A stretch of 64,000 bases of DNA. It comes from Paenibacillus sp. FSL W8-0186 (GTDB lineage Bacteria > Bacillota > Bacilli > Paenibacillales > Paenibacillaceae). Below the pieces are notes generated by a model. It saw only the letters and a list, made by a program, of their open reading frames with translations. It ran no database searches and was not told the origin of the DNA. Numbering within the stretch: the stretch's first letter is position 1; every line of letters starts with the position of its first letter. The translations under genes and the position numbers were made by a program. Positions 35,470 through 45,154 of the stretch are shown here, piece after piece. The DNA lies in assembly GCF_037969765.1 (NCBI RefSeq), contig NZ_CP150207.1:3527001-3591000 (forward strand). Direction: 5' to 3'.

Positions 35470-36309
35470 CTATTTATAATCAGCAAACCGGTTATCTGTG
35501 CGCAGCATCTCCTGCTGCGGAACACCTTGCGGGCTCAAATACGCTATCCTCGATTCGGAGGTCAGGCGCATCGGAAGCCCTGTCTTCGAATTGACGGTTA
35601 GATGGTATACAGCTTGAATCTCAGCTTGATTCAGCATTTCGGCAAGCTGTTTATTTCCCGCACTCCAGATCTGCTCCGACTGGCTGGCCAGCTTCGCCCG
35701 TTCCGCATTCTGCAGCTTGGCAAGCTTGCTTTCCCATTTCTGCCTTACCTGCTTCATCTCTTCCTCCAGCTCACTGCCAATCAAAGCCTGTGCATCCGCG
35801 GCATCAAGTTCAATCCGCAGCACCTTCGTTCCTCTGGCTGCCCCGCTCTCCAGCTTGATCGATTTCCGGGCATTGCGGATATGCTCCAGCTGTTCCAGCG
35901 GGTTAAGCCGAGCCAGCCCCTTGCCCAGCGACTCTTCGTCAGAAACAATATGCCAGCGCCGTCCCTGTGCCACAAGCTTTGTTTCATATTTTCCCCCCAG
36001 GTGCGTCCCCGATGCCAGCAGGCTTCCCTTGCTGCCGGCCCCCCCTTCCGCAATGACGGTCCGCATGGTCAGGCGGTGATGGTCATCCAGCCTGCCGCTA
36101 TAGCTTAAATTTTGCTCCAGTACCCCCTGCTCTCCGCGCCATAATGCCGCTTTGCCCTGAAAGGTCAAAGCATCTACGCCCGCCAGGCCAGACCACGCGT
36201 GATTAAACCATTGCTCGCCGGTTCGCGCCTCCTGCAGGCGGCAGGACGACATCAACACTGCAGCCATCAAGCAAAAGCTCGCTAAGATGAACCTGTGAAG
36301 TAGACCCAT
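35470..36309 (-). CDS. Lipoprotein of unknown function
   Basis: 279 residues. Signal peptide with lipobox LMSSC (Cys about 23), so probably a membrane-anchored lipoprotein on the outer face. The rest is soluble: a beta-rich front (GKYETKLVAQGRRWHIV) and a Lys/Glu/Gln-rich helical stretch at about 165-215 (EEEMKQVRQKWESKLAKLQ) that could form a coiled coil. It vaguely resembles LolA/DUF4367-type carrier folds; I do not assign it. Probably monocistronic. Confidence 0.75.
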   Translation of the reverse strand: MGLLHRFILASFCLMAAVLMSSCRLQEARTGEQWFNHAWSGLAGVDALTFQGKAALWRGEQGVLEQNLSYSGRLDDHHRLTMRTVIAEGGAGSKGSLLASGTHLGGKYETKLVAQGRRWHIVSDEESLGKGLARLNPLEQLEHIRNARKSIKLESGAARGTKVLRIELDAADAQALIGSELEEEMKQVRQKWESKLAKLQNAERAKLASQSEQIWSAGNKQLAEMLNQAEIQAVYHLTVNSKTGLPMRLTSESRIAYLSPQGVPQQEMLRTDNRFADYK

Positions 36310-36383
36310 GATGCTGATTCCTCCTTAGGATAATGCCTGTTAGCTGTAGGCTGTCCCTGCCCAAAGAATCTATGCGCCAGCAC

Positions 36384-36415
36384 AGCAAAAAACTGCCTCA
36401 CGACGTGAGACAGTC
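36384..36415 (-). terminator. Terminator after the diguanylate cyclase gene
   Basis: ACTGTCTCACG / CGTGAGGCAGT stem on the minus strand with a 2-base loop and six T residues. Confidence 0.85.
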
Positions 36416-36438
36416 ATCATGAAACAGCACTATATTAT

Positions 36439-38382
36439 TTAACCCGCCTGCGTTTGATTTCTGCCGTTATTTTTCGCTTTGTACAAAGCCATATCCGCCT
36501 GGTAGAACAATGATTCAACACTGATCCTGTCATCATCCCGGGTCCATTCGGCAATGCCGCACGACACAGTCACCTTCGGCTCGGTCTCCTGTTCTACGCG
36601 CAAACGAATCATCTCCGCGATCTGCAGCCCGTGCTCCATACTCGCTCCCGGCAAGTACAAGGCAAGCTCTTCGCCGCCCCACCGGGCAGCGATATCCGTC
36701 TTGCGTATCGTGCTACTGATAATCGAACATACCTGCTTCAGAATCTTGTCTCCGGTTTGATGCCCGTACGTATCATTGATCCCCTTAAACTGATCGATAT
36801 CGACGACAATCAATGAGCCGTTAGTGTCCTTCTTCTGAAATTCCTGAATCGTATCATCCAAATAATGCCGCGCATACAGTCCTGTGAGCATGTCCCGATT
36901 GGCCATCCTACGTACTTCCGCATGCAGAGAAGCATTAGCGATGGCAAGGCCGATATGGGAAGCCAGCACCTGCAGCAGCTTGTAATTTTCATAAGAGAAA
37001 AACCGTTCTTCCCGGTGGGACAGCATAATAACGCCGTTCACCTCTCCCCTGACGATCAAAGGAGCGGCAATCAGGGAGCGGGAGTCCGTGATCTCCATCA
37101 TTTTAGAAGAAAACTTGCCATAGGCCTTGTAATCTGACAGAATAATCGGCTCCTGCGTCGAGTAGACCAACCCGCTAAAGCCGTAATCCTTCGGAAAGAA
37201 CTCCTTGGACAACGACGGCACATTGCTGGACATGATTTCGAAATGCTCATTTTCTTTGGTGATTTGCGAGATGCAGCAAAATTCGGCTTTAAAAATCGAC
37301 AGCAGCTCTTCCGTCGCGAATTTAAAAACTTCTTTGGGACGGAGACTTTGATTGAGCCGTTTAGTCAATTCATTGATGAGCCGCAGCTCGCTGATCAGCA
37401 GATTGGATTGCTCGTACAGTTTCGCGTTCTCGAAGGCAGTCCCCGCCGTATCGGCCAGCATGCTGATGAGCTGTAAATCGATTTCCTCTACCTGATCCTT
37501 AGGCAGCAGCAAATGAAACACCCCGTAAACGCCCTGCTTGCCGATGAGGGGGACCGCAATTTCTATGTAAGGCTCGCCCTCTGTACTCTGCAGCTCTTTG
37601 CGCAGCATCCTGCCTTCCATAAAAGCTCTAACGCAGATATGCTCCTGCTCTCCGTGCAGCAGAAGCGACTTGACCCTCGGATCGCGGCTGACGTGATCCT
37701 GTGACATGAGCAGCTCGACCTTGGCATCTGGATACATGCCGGCAATTCTCTCGAACACTTCCGACAAAATGGAATCGACGTCGATTTTGCCATGCAGCTT
37801 CTGAACGACCTGGAACAAGATGGAGCGTCGATGCTCCTCGCGTTTGGTCTGTCTCTGGATGCTCAGCAAATCAAGCACGAACCAGGAATGGAATCTCTTA
37901 TAGAAGCAGGCCCGGAAATAATGGGCGTTCATTTTTGCCAATATGAGCGAAGCATCAGCACTTATGCCTTCATCCAGCACGCAGCCGAATACGGCGAACA
38001 ACTGCCCGTTACTCCGCGTTAAGACCGGTACGGCAATGCAGCTGAAGCATTCGAAGGAACGGACGGTACATTCAAGGCTTTGTACGGTGGCCGCGATCGT
38101 CTCGGCCACGAGCTCCGGGATCGGCATGTCCGCATCGATGATCGTCCCGGTATGATTGGCCACAAACCACCATCCCCCGTCAAGTTCAAGCAATCCGGAA
38201 ATCTCCTGCTTCCAATCCGCGTAGCCTTTCTGTATGAACGGTTCAATATATGAGTAATCATGTTCTGTTATATCGAGTTGTTCCAGCCAACTCATATGCT
38301 CACTTGCTTCCTCAAATAGCACAGACAGCGAAGAATTCGGAATTGTATCTATCATCGGGTCGTCTCTTGATTGTTTGGCCAT
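36439..38382 (-). CDS. GAF-domain diguanylate cyclase
   Basis: 647 residues, cytosolic. An unassigned N-terminal sensory region and two GAF domains (about 205-335 and 345-475) lead to a GGDEF domain (about 490-647). The active-site loop reads RWGGEELALYLPG, a functional GGEEL variant, with IDQFKGINDTYGHQTGD before it. It should make cyclic di-GMP in response to a bound small molecule. No typical inhibitory RxxD site is seen next to the loop. It has its own promoter region shared with the divergent rpsD leader. Confidence 0.9.
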   Translation of the reverse strand: MAKQSRDDPMIDTIPNSSLSVLFEEASEHMSWLEQLDITEHDYSYIEPFIQKGYADWKQEISGLLELDGGWWFVANHTGTIIDADMPIPELVAETIAATVQSLECTVRSFECFSCIAVPVLTRSNGQLFAVFGCVLDEGISADASLILAKMNAHYFRACFYKRFHSWFVLDLLSIQRQTKREEHRRSILFQVVQKLHGKIDVDSILSEVFERIAGMYPDAKVELLMSQDHVSRDPRVKSLLLHGEQEHICVRAFMEGRMLRKELQSTEGEPYIEIAVPLIGKQGVYGVFHLLLPKDQVEEIDLQLISMLADTAGTAFENAKLYEQSNLLISELRLINELTKRLNQSLRPKEVFKFATEELLSIFKAEFCCISQITKENEHFEIMSSNVPSLSKEFFPKDYGFSGLVYSTQEPIILSDYKAYGKFSSKMMEITDSRSLIAAPLIVRGEVNGVIMLSHREERFFSYENYKLLQVLASHIGLAIANASLHAEVRRMANRDMLTGLYARHYLDDTIQEFQKKDTNGSLIVVDIDQFKGINDTYGHQTGDKILKQVCSIISSTIRKTDIAARWGGEELALYLPGASMEHGLQIAEMIRLRVEQETEPKVTVSCGIAEWTRDDDRISVESLFYQADMALYKAKNNGRNQTQAG

Positions 38383-38651
38383 AGGAAAACTCCTTTTCGT
38401 CGCACTTGAAATACGGCGATTTATTGGTAACCTAAGCTATTCAACTCTGTCCATGTATAACAGCTGCTCATGTTTGTCTCGTCCGTCCAGTCAGTTTCGC
38501 TCCTTGATTCTTTTATGTGACTATATGTTTATTTTACTATCTTCCGTCCCTTTTTGCATTAATTTTACTCCATTTCGCCACACTTTTTTAGGCCGAAAGC
38601 CCTATCGACATAAACCACGATTTTTAACGCTTTTCATACAAAAAACCCATC

Positions 38652-38679
38652 TTGACTTTATTCGATGATTTCATATAAT
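38652..38679 (+). promoter_or_regulatory. SigA-type promoter for rpsD
   Basis: -35 TTGACT (38652-38657) and perfect -10 TATAAT (38674-38679), 16 bases apart. Transcription would start near 38686, leaving a leader of about 195 bases. Confidence 0.8.
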
Positions 38680-38685
38680 ATATAT

Positions 38686-38880
38686 TGTTGAAGAAGACTG
38701 GATAGGTCTTTGATTAGGGCGTAACGCATGCGGCACCCTCTGGATTTTGTTGCTGTCGGGACAGCGGCTGAACTTTCCTGACAGATAAGCGTAATTATCT
38801 TCTATCCTTCGCTTACTAAACAAAGTCCGCGCAAGTAGAACCCTATAGCGAAAATTTCAAATTAAAGGAGTCTACCTATA
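38686..38880 (+). promoter_or_regulatory. rpsD leader, candidate S4 autoregulatory RNA
   Basis: A long untranslated leader with several stems, including the perfect GCTGTC/GACAGC hairpin around 38751-38764. In B. subtilis rpsD is autoregulated by S4 binding to its leader. Location and length fit; the S4-binding pseudoknot itself was not verified by folding. Confidence 0.5.
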
Positions 38881-38882
38881 CA

Positions 38883-39482
38883 ATGGCACGTTACACTGGT
38901 CCTAAATTTAAACTTAGCCGCCGTCTTGGCATTTCCTTGAGCGGCACTGGAAAAGAATTGAAGCGCCCATTCCCTCCGGGACAACATGGTCCAACCCAAC
39001 GGAGAAAAATCAGCAACTACGGTATGCAGCTTCAAGAAAAACAAAAGCTTCGCCACATGTATGGTCTTGGCGAGAAGCAATTCCGCACTTTGTTCAACAA
39101 AGCTCAAAAAATGAGCGGTATCGCGGGTGAGAACTTCATGTTCCTCCTCGAGACTCGTTTGGACAACTTGGTGTACCGTCTGGGCTTTGCCAACTCCCGT
39201 GCAGGCGCACGTCAATTGGTATCCCACGGACACGTTACCGTTAACGGCAAAAAAGTTGACATCGCTTCTTACTCCGTAAGCACTGGCGACGTAATCGGTC
39301 TTCGCGAAAGAAGCCGCGGTCTTTCTTCCATTAAGGAAGCCCTGGAGAACCGCACTCACGTTCCTGCTTACCTTGAGTTCAACGACCAAGCGCTGGAAGG
39401 CAAATTCATCCGTTTGCCAGAGCGTTCCGAGTTGTCCCAAGACATTGACGAGAAGCAAATCGTCGAGTTCTACAACCGTTAA
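38883..39482 (+). CDS. rpsD: 30S ribosomal protein S4
   Basis: 199 residues. Primary 16S rRNA-binding protein at the 5' domain; also acts in translational accuracy. N-terminal [26 protein letters not shown] and the S4 RNA-binding domain (about 92-155, [22 protein letters not shown]). The protein has no zinc-binding Cys cluster, which places it in the C-minus form. AAAGGAG precedes the start. Monocistronic with its own promoter and terminator. Confidence 0.97.
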   Translation: MARYTGPKFKLSRRLGISLSGTGKELKRPFPPGQHGPTQRRKISNYGMQLQEKQKLRHMYGLGEKQFRTLFNKAQKMSGIAGENFMFLLETRLDNLVYRLGFANSRAGARQLVSHGHVTVNGKKVDIASYSVSTGDVIGLRERSRGLSSIKEALENRTHVPAYLEFNDQALEGKFIRLPERSELSQDIDEKQIVEFYNR

Positions 39483-39490
39483 TAAGCTTC

Positions 39491-39528
39491 ACAAAACCGA
39501 CTCGTCCGCAAGGATCGGGTCGGTTTTT
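39491..39528 (+). terminator. Terminator after rpsD
   Basis: AAAACCGACTCG / CGGGTCGGTTTT stem followed by T residues. Confidence 0.9.
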
Positions 39529-39666
39529 GTATTTTTTGCCGAGCAATGCATTTTAGCTAGTTATAAAATACATACTTTTTACAAGTCCAAAACGGTGATT
39601 CTCAGGCCGGAATCATTTTTTTCTGCGCGGCCAATCTTTGAAAGAGCATTCAAATCCCTTAATTTA

Positions 39667-39675
39667 TGCTATAAT
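39667..39675 (+). promoter_or_regulatory. Extended -10 promoter for the penicillin-binding protein gene
   Basis: TGCTATAAT 27 bases before the ATG; no strong -35 at the expected distance, which an extended -10 can tolerate. Confidence 0.6.
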
Positions 39676-39701
39676 GTTGCTGTTAAAAAGGAGGATATTT
39701 C

Positions 39702-42700
39702 ATGGCTCGCGATAACGATACAAGCTCCAACAAAAAGCAACAGAAGAACAAGGCAAAAGCGCCAAAACGCTCAAAATGGCGCTGGGTCTGGATGACGCTG
39801 GGCTGGCTGACCCTGTTCGGATTCGCTGCCGTTCTCTTTGCCGGAGGCGCCGTATTCGGGTACGTCACCTCGATCGTGAAGGATGACCCCGTGCGGTCCC
39901 GTGCCGATATAGAAGCGAAAATCAATCATAACGAGATGACAGGCTTCGCCTATTTCCGCGACGGCTCAGGCATTGGCCAGCTTCGTTCGGAAGAAGACCG
40001 GCGGCCGGTCAGTTATGAAGAAATTCCTGCTTCCGTCATAGATGCGGTAATCGCTATCGAGGACAACAACTTCTACCGCCATATCGGCGTTGATTTCAAT
40101 GGAACAATGCGTGCGGTCAAACAACGGCTCCTGAAGGAGGATGTACAGACCGGGGGCAGCACACTGACTCAGCAGCTGGCCAGACGCGTGTTCCTGAGCC
40201 TCGACAAAACCGCTAACCGAAAGGTGAAGGAAATTTTTCTTGCTGTACGTCTGGAACGCTTTCTCTCCAAACCTGAAATCATTACAGCTTATTTGAATAA
40301 AGTTCCTTTTGGCAATGGCTCAAACGGATATCAGGTCTACGGCATCAAAGCTGCCGCCAAGGGGATATTCAACGTCACCAACCTAAACGAGCTCAACATT
40401 GCCCAGACGGCTTATCTGGCGGGGCTGCCTCAGCTTCCTTCCGCCTATTCCGCCTTTAACGGCAAGGGTGAGTTCAACGAAGAAGCATTTGCCCGCGCCA
40501 TCAAGCGGCAGCAGCTCGTGCTGTCCCGCATGCTGGAAGAAAACAAGATTACCAGAGAACAGTATGACGAGGCTTTAGCCTTTGACATTAAAGGCTCTCT
40601 GGCAGCACAAACAAAAAAAGCTTACGAGACCTATCCTTATTTAATGCTGGAAACCGAGCGGCAGGGCGCTCTCGTCATCGCCATGATGAATAATCCGGAG
40701 ATGACCAAAGAGGAGCTGCTGGGCAATCCGCAGCTGCTCGAAGAAGCGCGGCAGCAGCTTCTGACGGGAGGCTACCGGGTATACACGACCATCGATAAGC
40801 AAGTGTACAATGCCATGCATAAGGTGTCGGAGAACGCTGACAATTTCAGCCCTTACAGCGAGAAGAAAGGGCTTGAGCAGGTCGCTGCCATCATGCTCGA
40901 CAACCGTTCTGGAGCCATTCTCGGCATGATTGAAGGCCGGGACTTCTATACGGAGCAAATGAACTATGCTACACAAATGAAAAGGCAGCCCGGCTCCACA
41001 ATGAAGCCGATCGCCGCCTATCTGCCGGCAATGGAACTCGGTCTGATCCAGCCGGCCAGCATCATCGATGATTCGCCGATTATTTTGCGGGATTACTCCA
41101 AGGGCTATCATATTCCGGTAAATTCAAGCGGCGGCTACAAAGGTTTGGTTACAGCAAGAACGGCGCTGAATGAATCGCGAAACGTACCGGCGCTGAAGGT
41201 GTTTAATCAAACTGTAGGCATCGAGCAGGCCTGGGAATTCACCAAGAAGCTCGGCATTACCACATTGGTTGAGGATGACTACGGGGCGCAGACCGGCGTC
41301 CTTGGCGGCCTTAAATACGGTGTCACTGTTGAGGAGCTTACGAACGCGTATAGCACAATCGCCAATGGCGGAGAATTCACCGATGCCTACATGATCGAGA
41401 AAATCACCGATTTTAAAGGCAATGTCGTCTATAAGCATCAGGTAGAGTCTGAACCAGTCTTTTCCAAACAGACCGCCTATTTGATGACGGATATGCTTCG
41501 CACGGTCATTACCGACGGAACAGCCAGATCGCTCAAAAGTGACTTCAAAAGCTATGGAAAAATTCCGATAGTCGGTAAAACGGGCTCTACGCAAAATTAT
41601 GCGGACGTATGGTTTATGGGATATACTCCCGACGTGTCGCTAGGCGTCTGGATCGGTTATAAAGAACCGGTTAATACGCTGTCTAACGCAGGCAAGTCGA
41701 GAGCTCGCTCCATCTGGGCCAAAGTAATGAATGAAGTGACCGACAGCAAACCGGAGCTGTTTCAAACGAAACAATTTGAGAAGCCGGACGGCATCGTAAC
41801 CAAAACCGTCTCAGGCTATAGCGGCAAGCTGCCGACTGCCCTTACACAGCAGGCCGGAAAAGTGGTCACGGACATATTTAACGCGAAATACGTCCCTACC
41901 GAGCCCGATGACGTGCTGGTTCGGACGAAATATATCACGTATGAAGGCGTGAACTATATTCCGCATGACACGACCCCTTCCGACATGGTACTGGAGAAAG
42001 TCGTCATGAAGCGCGAGAAGCCGATTAAGGAGCTTGTCGACGAGCTTCAGAAGGCCTTTTCCGGTATGAAAGGCGGTCATAGACCGCTTAGCTTCTATAT
42101 GCCGAAGGATGCTGGCGAAGACGCTCCAACCAAGCCGGATCCAAGGGAAGACGATGGCAAAGATCCATCACCGCCAAGTGATGTCCATCTGACTGCGGCA
42201 GGCGGCGCGGCCAAAATATCTTTTGCCAAAAATCCAGAAAATGACGTCGTCGGCTATCGCCTGTACCGGTCGGAAGGCGGAGCTGTCTTCAAGGGCACAG
42301 GGAAGGTCGTGCTGACGGGTCAAGACACCCTGTTCACAGACTCGGGCTCCGGAGGCAATTACGCCTACTACATCACAGCGGTAGACGTTGCTGGAAGAGA
42401 ATCCGCGCCAAGCGCGATCGTTAGCTTCGATAGCTGGAGTGGCATTCCCAATCCGGATGGCTCGGATCAGGAATCATTGCCGGATATTGATTTGGATAAT
42501 TTAGCCCCGCCTAACGCACCAGGGCAAGTCGGAGCGCAGATCAACGATCAGGAAATTACGGTATCCTGGGCAGCGAATGCGTCCGAGGAACATATTACGA
42601 AATACCAGATCTATTTATCGGATACCGCAGATGGCGTCTATTCCAGACTAGGCTCGACCCCAGCCACGCATTTTTCGTTTAAAACGGATGCGCCAAGCGG

Positions 42701-42773
42701 TTGGGTCAGGGTCACGGCCATCAATGGGCTGGGAGAATCCTCACCTTCTAGTTCAGTGCAGTTCAAGAAATAA
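39702..42773 (+). CDS. Class A penicillin-binding protein with C-terminal fibronectin III domains
   Basis: 1023 residues. Bifunctional peptidoglycan synthase. A basic N-terminus and one membrane segment (about 33-55) lead to a glycosyltransferase domain (EDNNFYRHIGVD, GGSTLTQQLARR) and a penicillin-binding transpeptidase domain: active-site serine in QPGSTMKP (SxxK), SRN (SxN) and GKTGSTQNYADVWF (KTG). Two fibronectin type III-like repeats (about 820-905 and 925-1020) extend the C-terminus into the wall. AAGGAGG precedes the ATG. Closest to PBP1a/2c types. Confidence 0.94.
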   Translation: MARDNDTSSNKKQQKNKAKAPKRSKWRWVWMTLGWLTLFGFAAVLFAGGAVFGYVTSIVKDDPVRSRADIEAKINHNEMTGFAYFRDGSGIGQLRSEEDRRPVSYEEIPASVIDAVIAIEDNNFYRHIGVDFNGTMRAVKQRLLKEDVQTGGSTLTQQLARRVFLSLDKTANRKVKEIFLAVRLERFLSKPEIITAYLNKVPFGNGSNGYQVYGIKAAAKGIFNVTNLNELNIAQTAYLAGLPQLPSAYSAFNGKGEFNEEAFARAIKRQQLVLSRMLEENKITREQYDEALAFDIKGSLAAQTKKAYETYPYLMLETERQGALVIAMMNNPEMTKEELLGNPQLLEEARQQLLTGGYRVYTTIDKQVYNAMHKVSENADNFSPYSEKKGLEQVAAIMLDNRSGAILGMIEGRDFYTEQMNYATQMKRQPGSTMKPIAAYLPAMELGLIQPASIIDDSPIILRDYSKGYHIPVNSSGGYKGLVTARTALNESRNVPALKVFNQTVGIEQAWEFTKKLGITTLVEDDYGAQTGVLGGLKYGVTVEELTNAYSTIANGGEFTDAYMIEKITDFKGNVVYKHQVESEPVFSKQTAYLMTDMLRTVITDGTARSLKSDFKSYGKIPIVGKTGSTQNYADVWFMGYTPDVSLGVWIGYKEPVNTLSNAGKSRARSIWAKVMNEVTDSKPELFQTKQFEKPDGIVTKTVSGYSGKLPTALTQQAGKVVTDIFNAKYVPTEPDDVLVRTKYITYEGVNYIPHDTTPSDMVLEKVVMKREKPIKELVDELQKAFSGMKGGHRPLSFYMPKDAGEDAPTKPDPREDDGKDPSPPSDVHLTAAGGAAKISFAKNPENDVVGYRLYRSEGGAVFKGTGKVVLTGQDTLFTDSGSGGNYAYYITAVDVAGRESAPSAIVSFDSWSGIPNPDGSDQESLPDIDLDNLAPPNAPGQVGAQINDQEITVSWAANASEEHITKYQIYLSDTADGVYSRLGSTPATHFSFKTDAPSGWVRVTAINGLGESSPSSSVQFKK

Positions 42774-42784
42774 CCGCGAACACC

Positions 42785-42828
42785 AAAAGCTTCCACGGAA
42801 CATTTCGTTCTGGTGGAAGCTTTTTTTC
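42785..42828 (+). terminator. Terminator after the penicillin-binding protein gene
   Basis: AAAGCTTCCAC / GTGGAAGCTTT stem with inner GAAC/GTTC and a T-run. Confidence 0.9.
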
Positions 42829-42919
42829 TATGAAACTTGTTTTGTTTGTTTTCAATAGGAACTATGTCCAAGCAGCCGAATTTTAAGATTCATATACTGT
42901 TCGCGAAGGAGGTGACAGC

Positions 42920-43291
42920 ATGAGTAAAGCAATGATCTCTCAAGCCGTTTTTCCAAGACTTCGCTTGTTTCGGGACGAGAATTACAGAGGACGCAGATTC
43001 GTCGTTCGCGGTAATGTCGGAATACGGAACCTAGAGCGTACATTTGGCGACATCGAGAGCCTGCGCTTCTTCTCTCCGAACTTGGGTGCTACCTTAGTTC
43101 TGTTCTCTCGTACGAATTTCAGAGGAAGATTCCGGGTTTTTCGGGGCGTAACCAATATCGCCGATCTAGACGACATTATTGCAGGCAGTGAGCCTGAATC
43201 GATCATCAGCTCCAATAGGCGTCTAAGCCTGGCGGAAATTCGGGCGATTCGCAGAACAGGCGTCTTGCCCAACGGCTTCAGATCTATTTAA
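42920..43291 (+). CDS. Beta/gamma-crystallin-like protein
   Basis: 123 residues, very basic. Two consecutive Greek-key-like repeats: LRLFRDENYRGRRFVV (about 14-50) and LVLFSRTNFRGRFRVFRG (about 58-95). Each shows the aromatic-rich F-x-x-x-x-[YF]-x-G-R pattern of microbial beta/gamma-crystallins. The usual D/N-D/N-x-x-S/T-S calcium motif is not clearly kept. No signal peptide, so cytosolic. An ideal AAGGAGGTGA binding site lies eight bases before the ATG, suggesting strong translation. The function is unknown. Confidence 0.65.
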   Translation: MSKAMISQAVFPRLRLFRDENYRGRRFVVRGNVGIRNLERTFGDIESLRFFSPNLGATLVLFSRTNFRGRFRVFRGVTNIADLDDIIAGSEPESIISSNRRLSLAEIRAIRRTGVLPNGFRSI

Positions 43292-43305
43292 TATCCTTGA
43301 AGCCT

Positions 43306-43351
43306 CCGGGACATTCGGCTAGATCGTACTTAGATCTGCCGGGTGTCCCCT
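43306..43351 (+). terminator. Terminator between crystallin-like gene and sensor kinase gene
   Basis: GGGACA / TGTCCC outer and CGGC / GCCG, AGATC / GATCT inner stems around 43308-43349. It lies between convergent genes; the kinase stop codon is inside it. Confidence 0.65.
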
Positions 43352-45154
43352 CTTATTTCCGCTGAAGCTTACCGTAATTAATGTTCCCCGCCCCACCGCA
43401 CTTCGCACCTCAACCGTTCCCCCATGCGCTTCGGCGATTTCTTTAGCTATCGCCATGCCTAGCCCACTGCCTGACGTTATGCGATCCGTGGGCGTTCCCC
43501 GATAATACCGTTGAAACAAACTGTTTAAGGTAGCCTCATCCATGCCGTTACCGTTATCTTCGAAATGCAGGGTGAAGCCGGATCCCGGGCCTTTCTGCAA
43601 CTGAATTATTAATTTCGTCCCTGGCGGGTTATGCAGCATGGCATTGACCATAATATTATCCATCATTCGGCGAAATGCAAGAGGATCAACAGGATAATAA
43701 ATATCCTCAGGGGAAGAAATCCATTCGCTTTCATACGGCGACCAGGCTGGATCCTCCGCAATGCGCGCAACGGCTTCCCCCGCCACTTCGTTCACATTGC
43801 GGTATTCCAGATGCAGCGCATCAGAGGCATGCTTGAGGCGATAAAGCAAATTTAAATCCTGAATCAGGCCATCCATATATTCTGCCTTTTCCACCATGAT
43901 TGCCGCAAAGTCCGTAACTTCCTCTCTGTCCCACTCGTACTGCCCGGATCGCAGCAGTTGGGCATAACCGTATATGGAGGAAAGCGGCGTCTTCAGGTCA
44001 TGGGACAGGCCTGCAATCCATTCTTCCCGCATGCGCTCATTTTGCTCCCGTTCAAACTCATGCTGCTCCAGCTGCTGAGACAATTCCTCAACAGAATAAA
44101 CGACTTCTGCATACGCTTTATACCTGTGCTTCAGGCGGCCGGAACGCCGTTTGCTGCTCGGTCTGCCATGCCGGTCGTTTGGCTCCTTGTAATGCCGCTG
44201 CGCCAGTTGCTCCAGCCATCGCATTACATGAAGCATTGGCAGCCCGAATCTATTCCCCTGCCACAATGCCAATCCGCCGCAAGCAAGTAATAGGATCAGC
44301 ACGAGACTGCCGAACCCGTACATCATGAGCTGACTCTCACTATTGACAGTAGGGCCAAACGGCGTTAAGCAGATGCCAGGAACAGCATCATATGGAGCAT
44401 GAATCAGCCATATCCTTCCGCTGTCCTTCTCCGTTCTCATTTCTATGCGCATGCCATAGCGTTCCGGGTATTGCCATCTTAACACGAGCTCCTGCGGAGA
44501 ATATTGATGCGGGACGCCTGAAGGCAGACGATACGACAATAGCTCTTTTCCCTCAGCACTCAGCAGCTGTATGCCGGCCTCATATTCCTCCAGGGAGTAT
44601 CTAATCTCCTCGGGCCATCCGTTGAATCCAGAGGCTGGCTCAGCTTGCCCTGCCTCCCTGATTAAATGTTCATATCCCGTACCTCCCTCGGCTAGTACAG
44701 ACGCCGCCGTGTCCAGCGGCTCCTTGACGCCATACAGAAGCGTAACCATTTCTCCTTCAATCGGACGAATCAATATATAGAGCCGGTAAGGAAATGGCTG
44801 CTGACGGTTAAAATAGTCGATCAGCTCACCAGGCTTATATTTCTCGGGAACATCCGGGGGTGTAAAATAGGCGCTCGTTGCCTCCCCATCCTCATTTAGC
44901 ACTTGAAGCCAGCCGCCATTATCTTCTACCTGCTTCAGCAGCCTGGGCGAAATGTGCGGAGAGCCGTCCTCGCGGACCGAATAAGCGTCCATAATGGATT
45001 CCAGCGCCACACGGGAGAAATTGCGCTTTAAATCCAGTTCCATCATTTTTTCTGCGATCCATAGAAACATCATCACAATGCAAATTGCCGTAATAACCCC
45101 GACAGTCAACCACTGTCTGATAAACATCCAGACAAAACGGCGGCGCATGGTCAC
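43319..45154 (-). CDS. Sensor histidine kinase
   Basis: 611 residues. Membrane segments near 10-32 and 275-295 flank an extracellular sensing region (~240 residues). Dimerisation/phosphoacceptor domain with GLSHDLKTPLSSIYGYAQLL (His) and ATPase domain with the N box (MMDNIMVNAMLHNPPG), ENGNGMD-like FEDNGNGMD (G1) and GSGLGMAIAKEIAEAHGG (G2) are all intact. It overlaps the response regulator gene by four bases, so the pair is translationally coupled. The signal is unknown; the neighbouring M23 lipoprotein suggests an envelope role. Confidence 0.93.
   Translation of the reverse strand: MTMRRRFVWMFIRQWLTVGVITAICIVMMFLWIAEKMMELDLKRNFSRVALESIMDAYSVREDGSPHISPRLLKQVEDNGGWLQVLNEDGEATSAYFTPPDVPEKYKPGELIDYFNRQQPFPYRLYILIRPIEGEMVTLLYGVKEPLDTAASVLAEGGTGYEHLIREAGQAEPASGFNGWPEEIRYSLEEYEAGIQLLSAEGKELLSYRLPSGVPHQYSPQELVLRWQYPERYGMRIEMRTEKDSGRIWLIHAPYDAVPGICLTPFGPTVNSESQLMMYGFGSLVLILLLACGGLALWQGNRFGLPMLHVMRWLEQLAQRHYKEPNDRHGRPSSKRRSGRLKHRYKAYAEVVYSVEELSQQLEQHEFEREQNERMREEWIAGLSHDLKTPLSSIYGYAQLLRSGQYEWDREEVTDFAAIMVEKAEYMDGLIQDLNLLYRLKHASDALHLEYRNVNEVAGEAVARIAEDPAWSPYESEWISSPEDIYYPVDPLAFRRMMDNIMVNAMLHNPPGTKLIIQLQKGPGSGFTLHFEDNGNGMDEATLNSLFQRYYRGTPTDRITSGSGLGMAIAKEIAEAHGGTVEVRSAVGRGTLITVSFSGNKRGHPADLSTI

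Larger units (their letters stand above)
38383..38882. other. 500-base divergent control region, cyclase gene / rpsD
   Basis: No gene is supported in this stretch; a 97-residue plus-strand frame there has no ribosome binding site. On the plus side it holds the rpsD promoter and leader. On the minus side AAAAGGAG lies before the cyclase start. An A/T-rich centre (38500-38640) contains possible -10 elements such as TAAAAT on the minus strand, but no clear -35. No cyclic-di-GMP riboswitch was recognised. Confidence 0.6.

Noticed and set aside
38375..38668. 97-residue plus-strand ORF in the cyclase/rpsD control region
   Set aside because: No ribosome binding site; covers promoter sequence and has unusual, Phe/Leu/Ser-rich composition.
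38862..39458. 198-residue minus-strand ORF
   Set aside because: Antisense to rpsD, which is unmistakable.
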